From CAWGUU01 sp963825765 (GTDB lineage: Bacteria > Actinomycetota > Acidimicrobiia > Acidimicrobiales > AC-14), in NCBI GenBank assembly GCA_963825765.1, contig CAWGUU010000009.1:459978-523977 (forward strand): DNA of 64,000 nucleotides, read 5' to 3'. A program made the translations under genes and the position numbers. The notes under the pieces are model-generated. The model was not told the DNA's origin. It did not search any database and saw only the letters and a list, made by a program, of their open reading frames with translations. Positions 63,864 through 64,000 of this stretch are shown here, piece after piece; the stretch's first letter is position 1, and every line of letters begins with the position of its first letter.

Positions 63864-63930
63864 CGGCAGCCGTCGGCGTTATCCGTCCCGGTTCCCCGTC
63901 GAGCTGACTGCCGGTAGGCTGGGGCCGACG

Positions 63931-64000
63931 GGCGGCGTGGCCGAGTGGTTTAGGCAAGGGCCTGCAAAGCCCTGTACAGCGGTTCGATTCCGCTCGCCGC
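63931..64000 (+). tRNA. tRNA-Cys (anticodon GCA), 3' end cut by window edge
   Basis: Acceptor GGCGGCG, D-arm GCCGAG..., anticodon stem AGGGC/GCCCT with loop CTGCAAA (anticodon GCA), T-arm AGCGG TTCGATT CCGCT, and the first six bases of the 3' acceptor strand (CGCCGC). The last paired base and the discriminator lie outside. TAGGCT at 63915-63920 is a likely -10 box. Confidence 0.93.

Noticed and set aside
60986..63907. Long open frame on the plus strand opposite putA (973 codons)
   Set aside because: Codon pattern of an antisense shadow in a high-GC gene; no domains, and putA is unambiguous.

Overview
This is a very GC-rich window with dense, often overlapping genes. It carries an actinobacterial gene set: a DUF4193 acidic zinc-ribbon protein, a DUF6458 membrane protein, a DUF1206 protein, an HhH-GPD protein of actinobacterial type, GlgX, a bifunctional PutA, and many start codons placed 6-8 bases after a TANNNT -10 box (leaderless transcripts). 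I infer a member of the Actinomycetota, most likely Acidimicrobiia or a close relative. No phage, insertion sequence or CRISPR array is visible. Three tRNA genes are present: Val-CAC, Val-GAC and a Cys-GCA cut by the right edge.

Layout. 0-5.2 kb: the C-terminal part of an FtsX-like permease, a base-excision-repair protein, and a coupled pair made of a secreted/multi-span membrane protein and a GT-C glycosyltransferase. 5.2-17.5 kb: housekeeping and small genes (EcsC-like, polyphosphate kinase 2, an Ala/Pro-rich repeat protein, Nudix+GNAT, DUF4193, a double-domain ThyX-like protein, an M20 amidohydrolase, CsbD, GlgX, DUF6458). 17.6-28.4 kb: an accessory stretch rich in decayed genes (a frameshifted delta-60 repeat protein, an aspartate racemase pseudogene, a TPR fragment, a serine-hydrolase fragment) mixed with cell-wall genes: an LSRTG surface protein, a PBP4-type lipoprotein, two beta-lactamase-fold proteins of which one has lost its catalytic residues, a peptidoglycan-binding protein and an M23-type lipoprotein.

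28.6-39.6 kb: a GT4 glycosyltransferase, an MscS channel, then a tightly packed lipid-type cluster: a fatty acyl-CoA reductase/HAD fusion, a zinc alcohol dehydrogenase, a LarA-like protein and a PlsC acyltransferase. These are followed by a secreted I36-type inhibitor and a condensation-fold acyltransferase. 39.6-44.3 kb: the glutamate synthase large subunit (gltB) with a long leader, part of which is duplicated 2 kb upstream. 44.3-47 kb: an operon of three translationally coupled genes that I do not recognise, and a DUF4190/septum-formation-type protein. 47-54 kb: aconitase, a VOC protein, ribosomal protein S18, a cystathionine gamma-synthase-like enzyme, a YdeI-like protein, a membrane protein and an HTH_42 protein. 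54-60.7 kb: a sulfite reductase-cysH operon with a clear promoter, a TRIC channel, PAP2 and diacylglycerol kinase genes, DUF1206 and an orphan Flp pilin. 60.7-64 kb: tRNA-Val, PutA and tRNA-Cys.

Several convergent gene pairs are separated by long palindromes. Three single-base frameshifts, each of the +1 type and each in a C/G-rich run, could be real decay or assembly errors. No other part of the window settles this.
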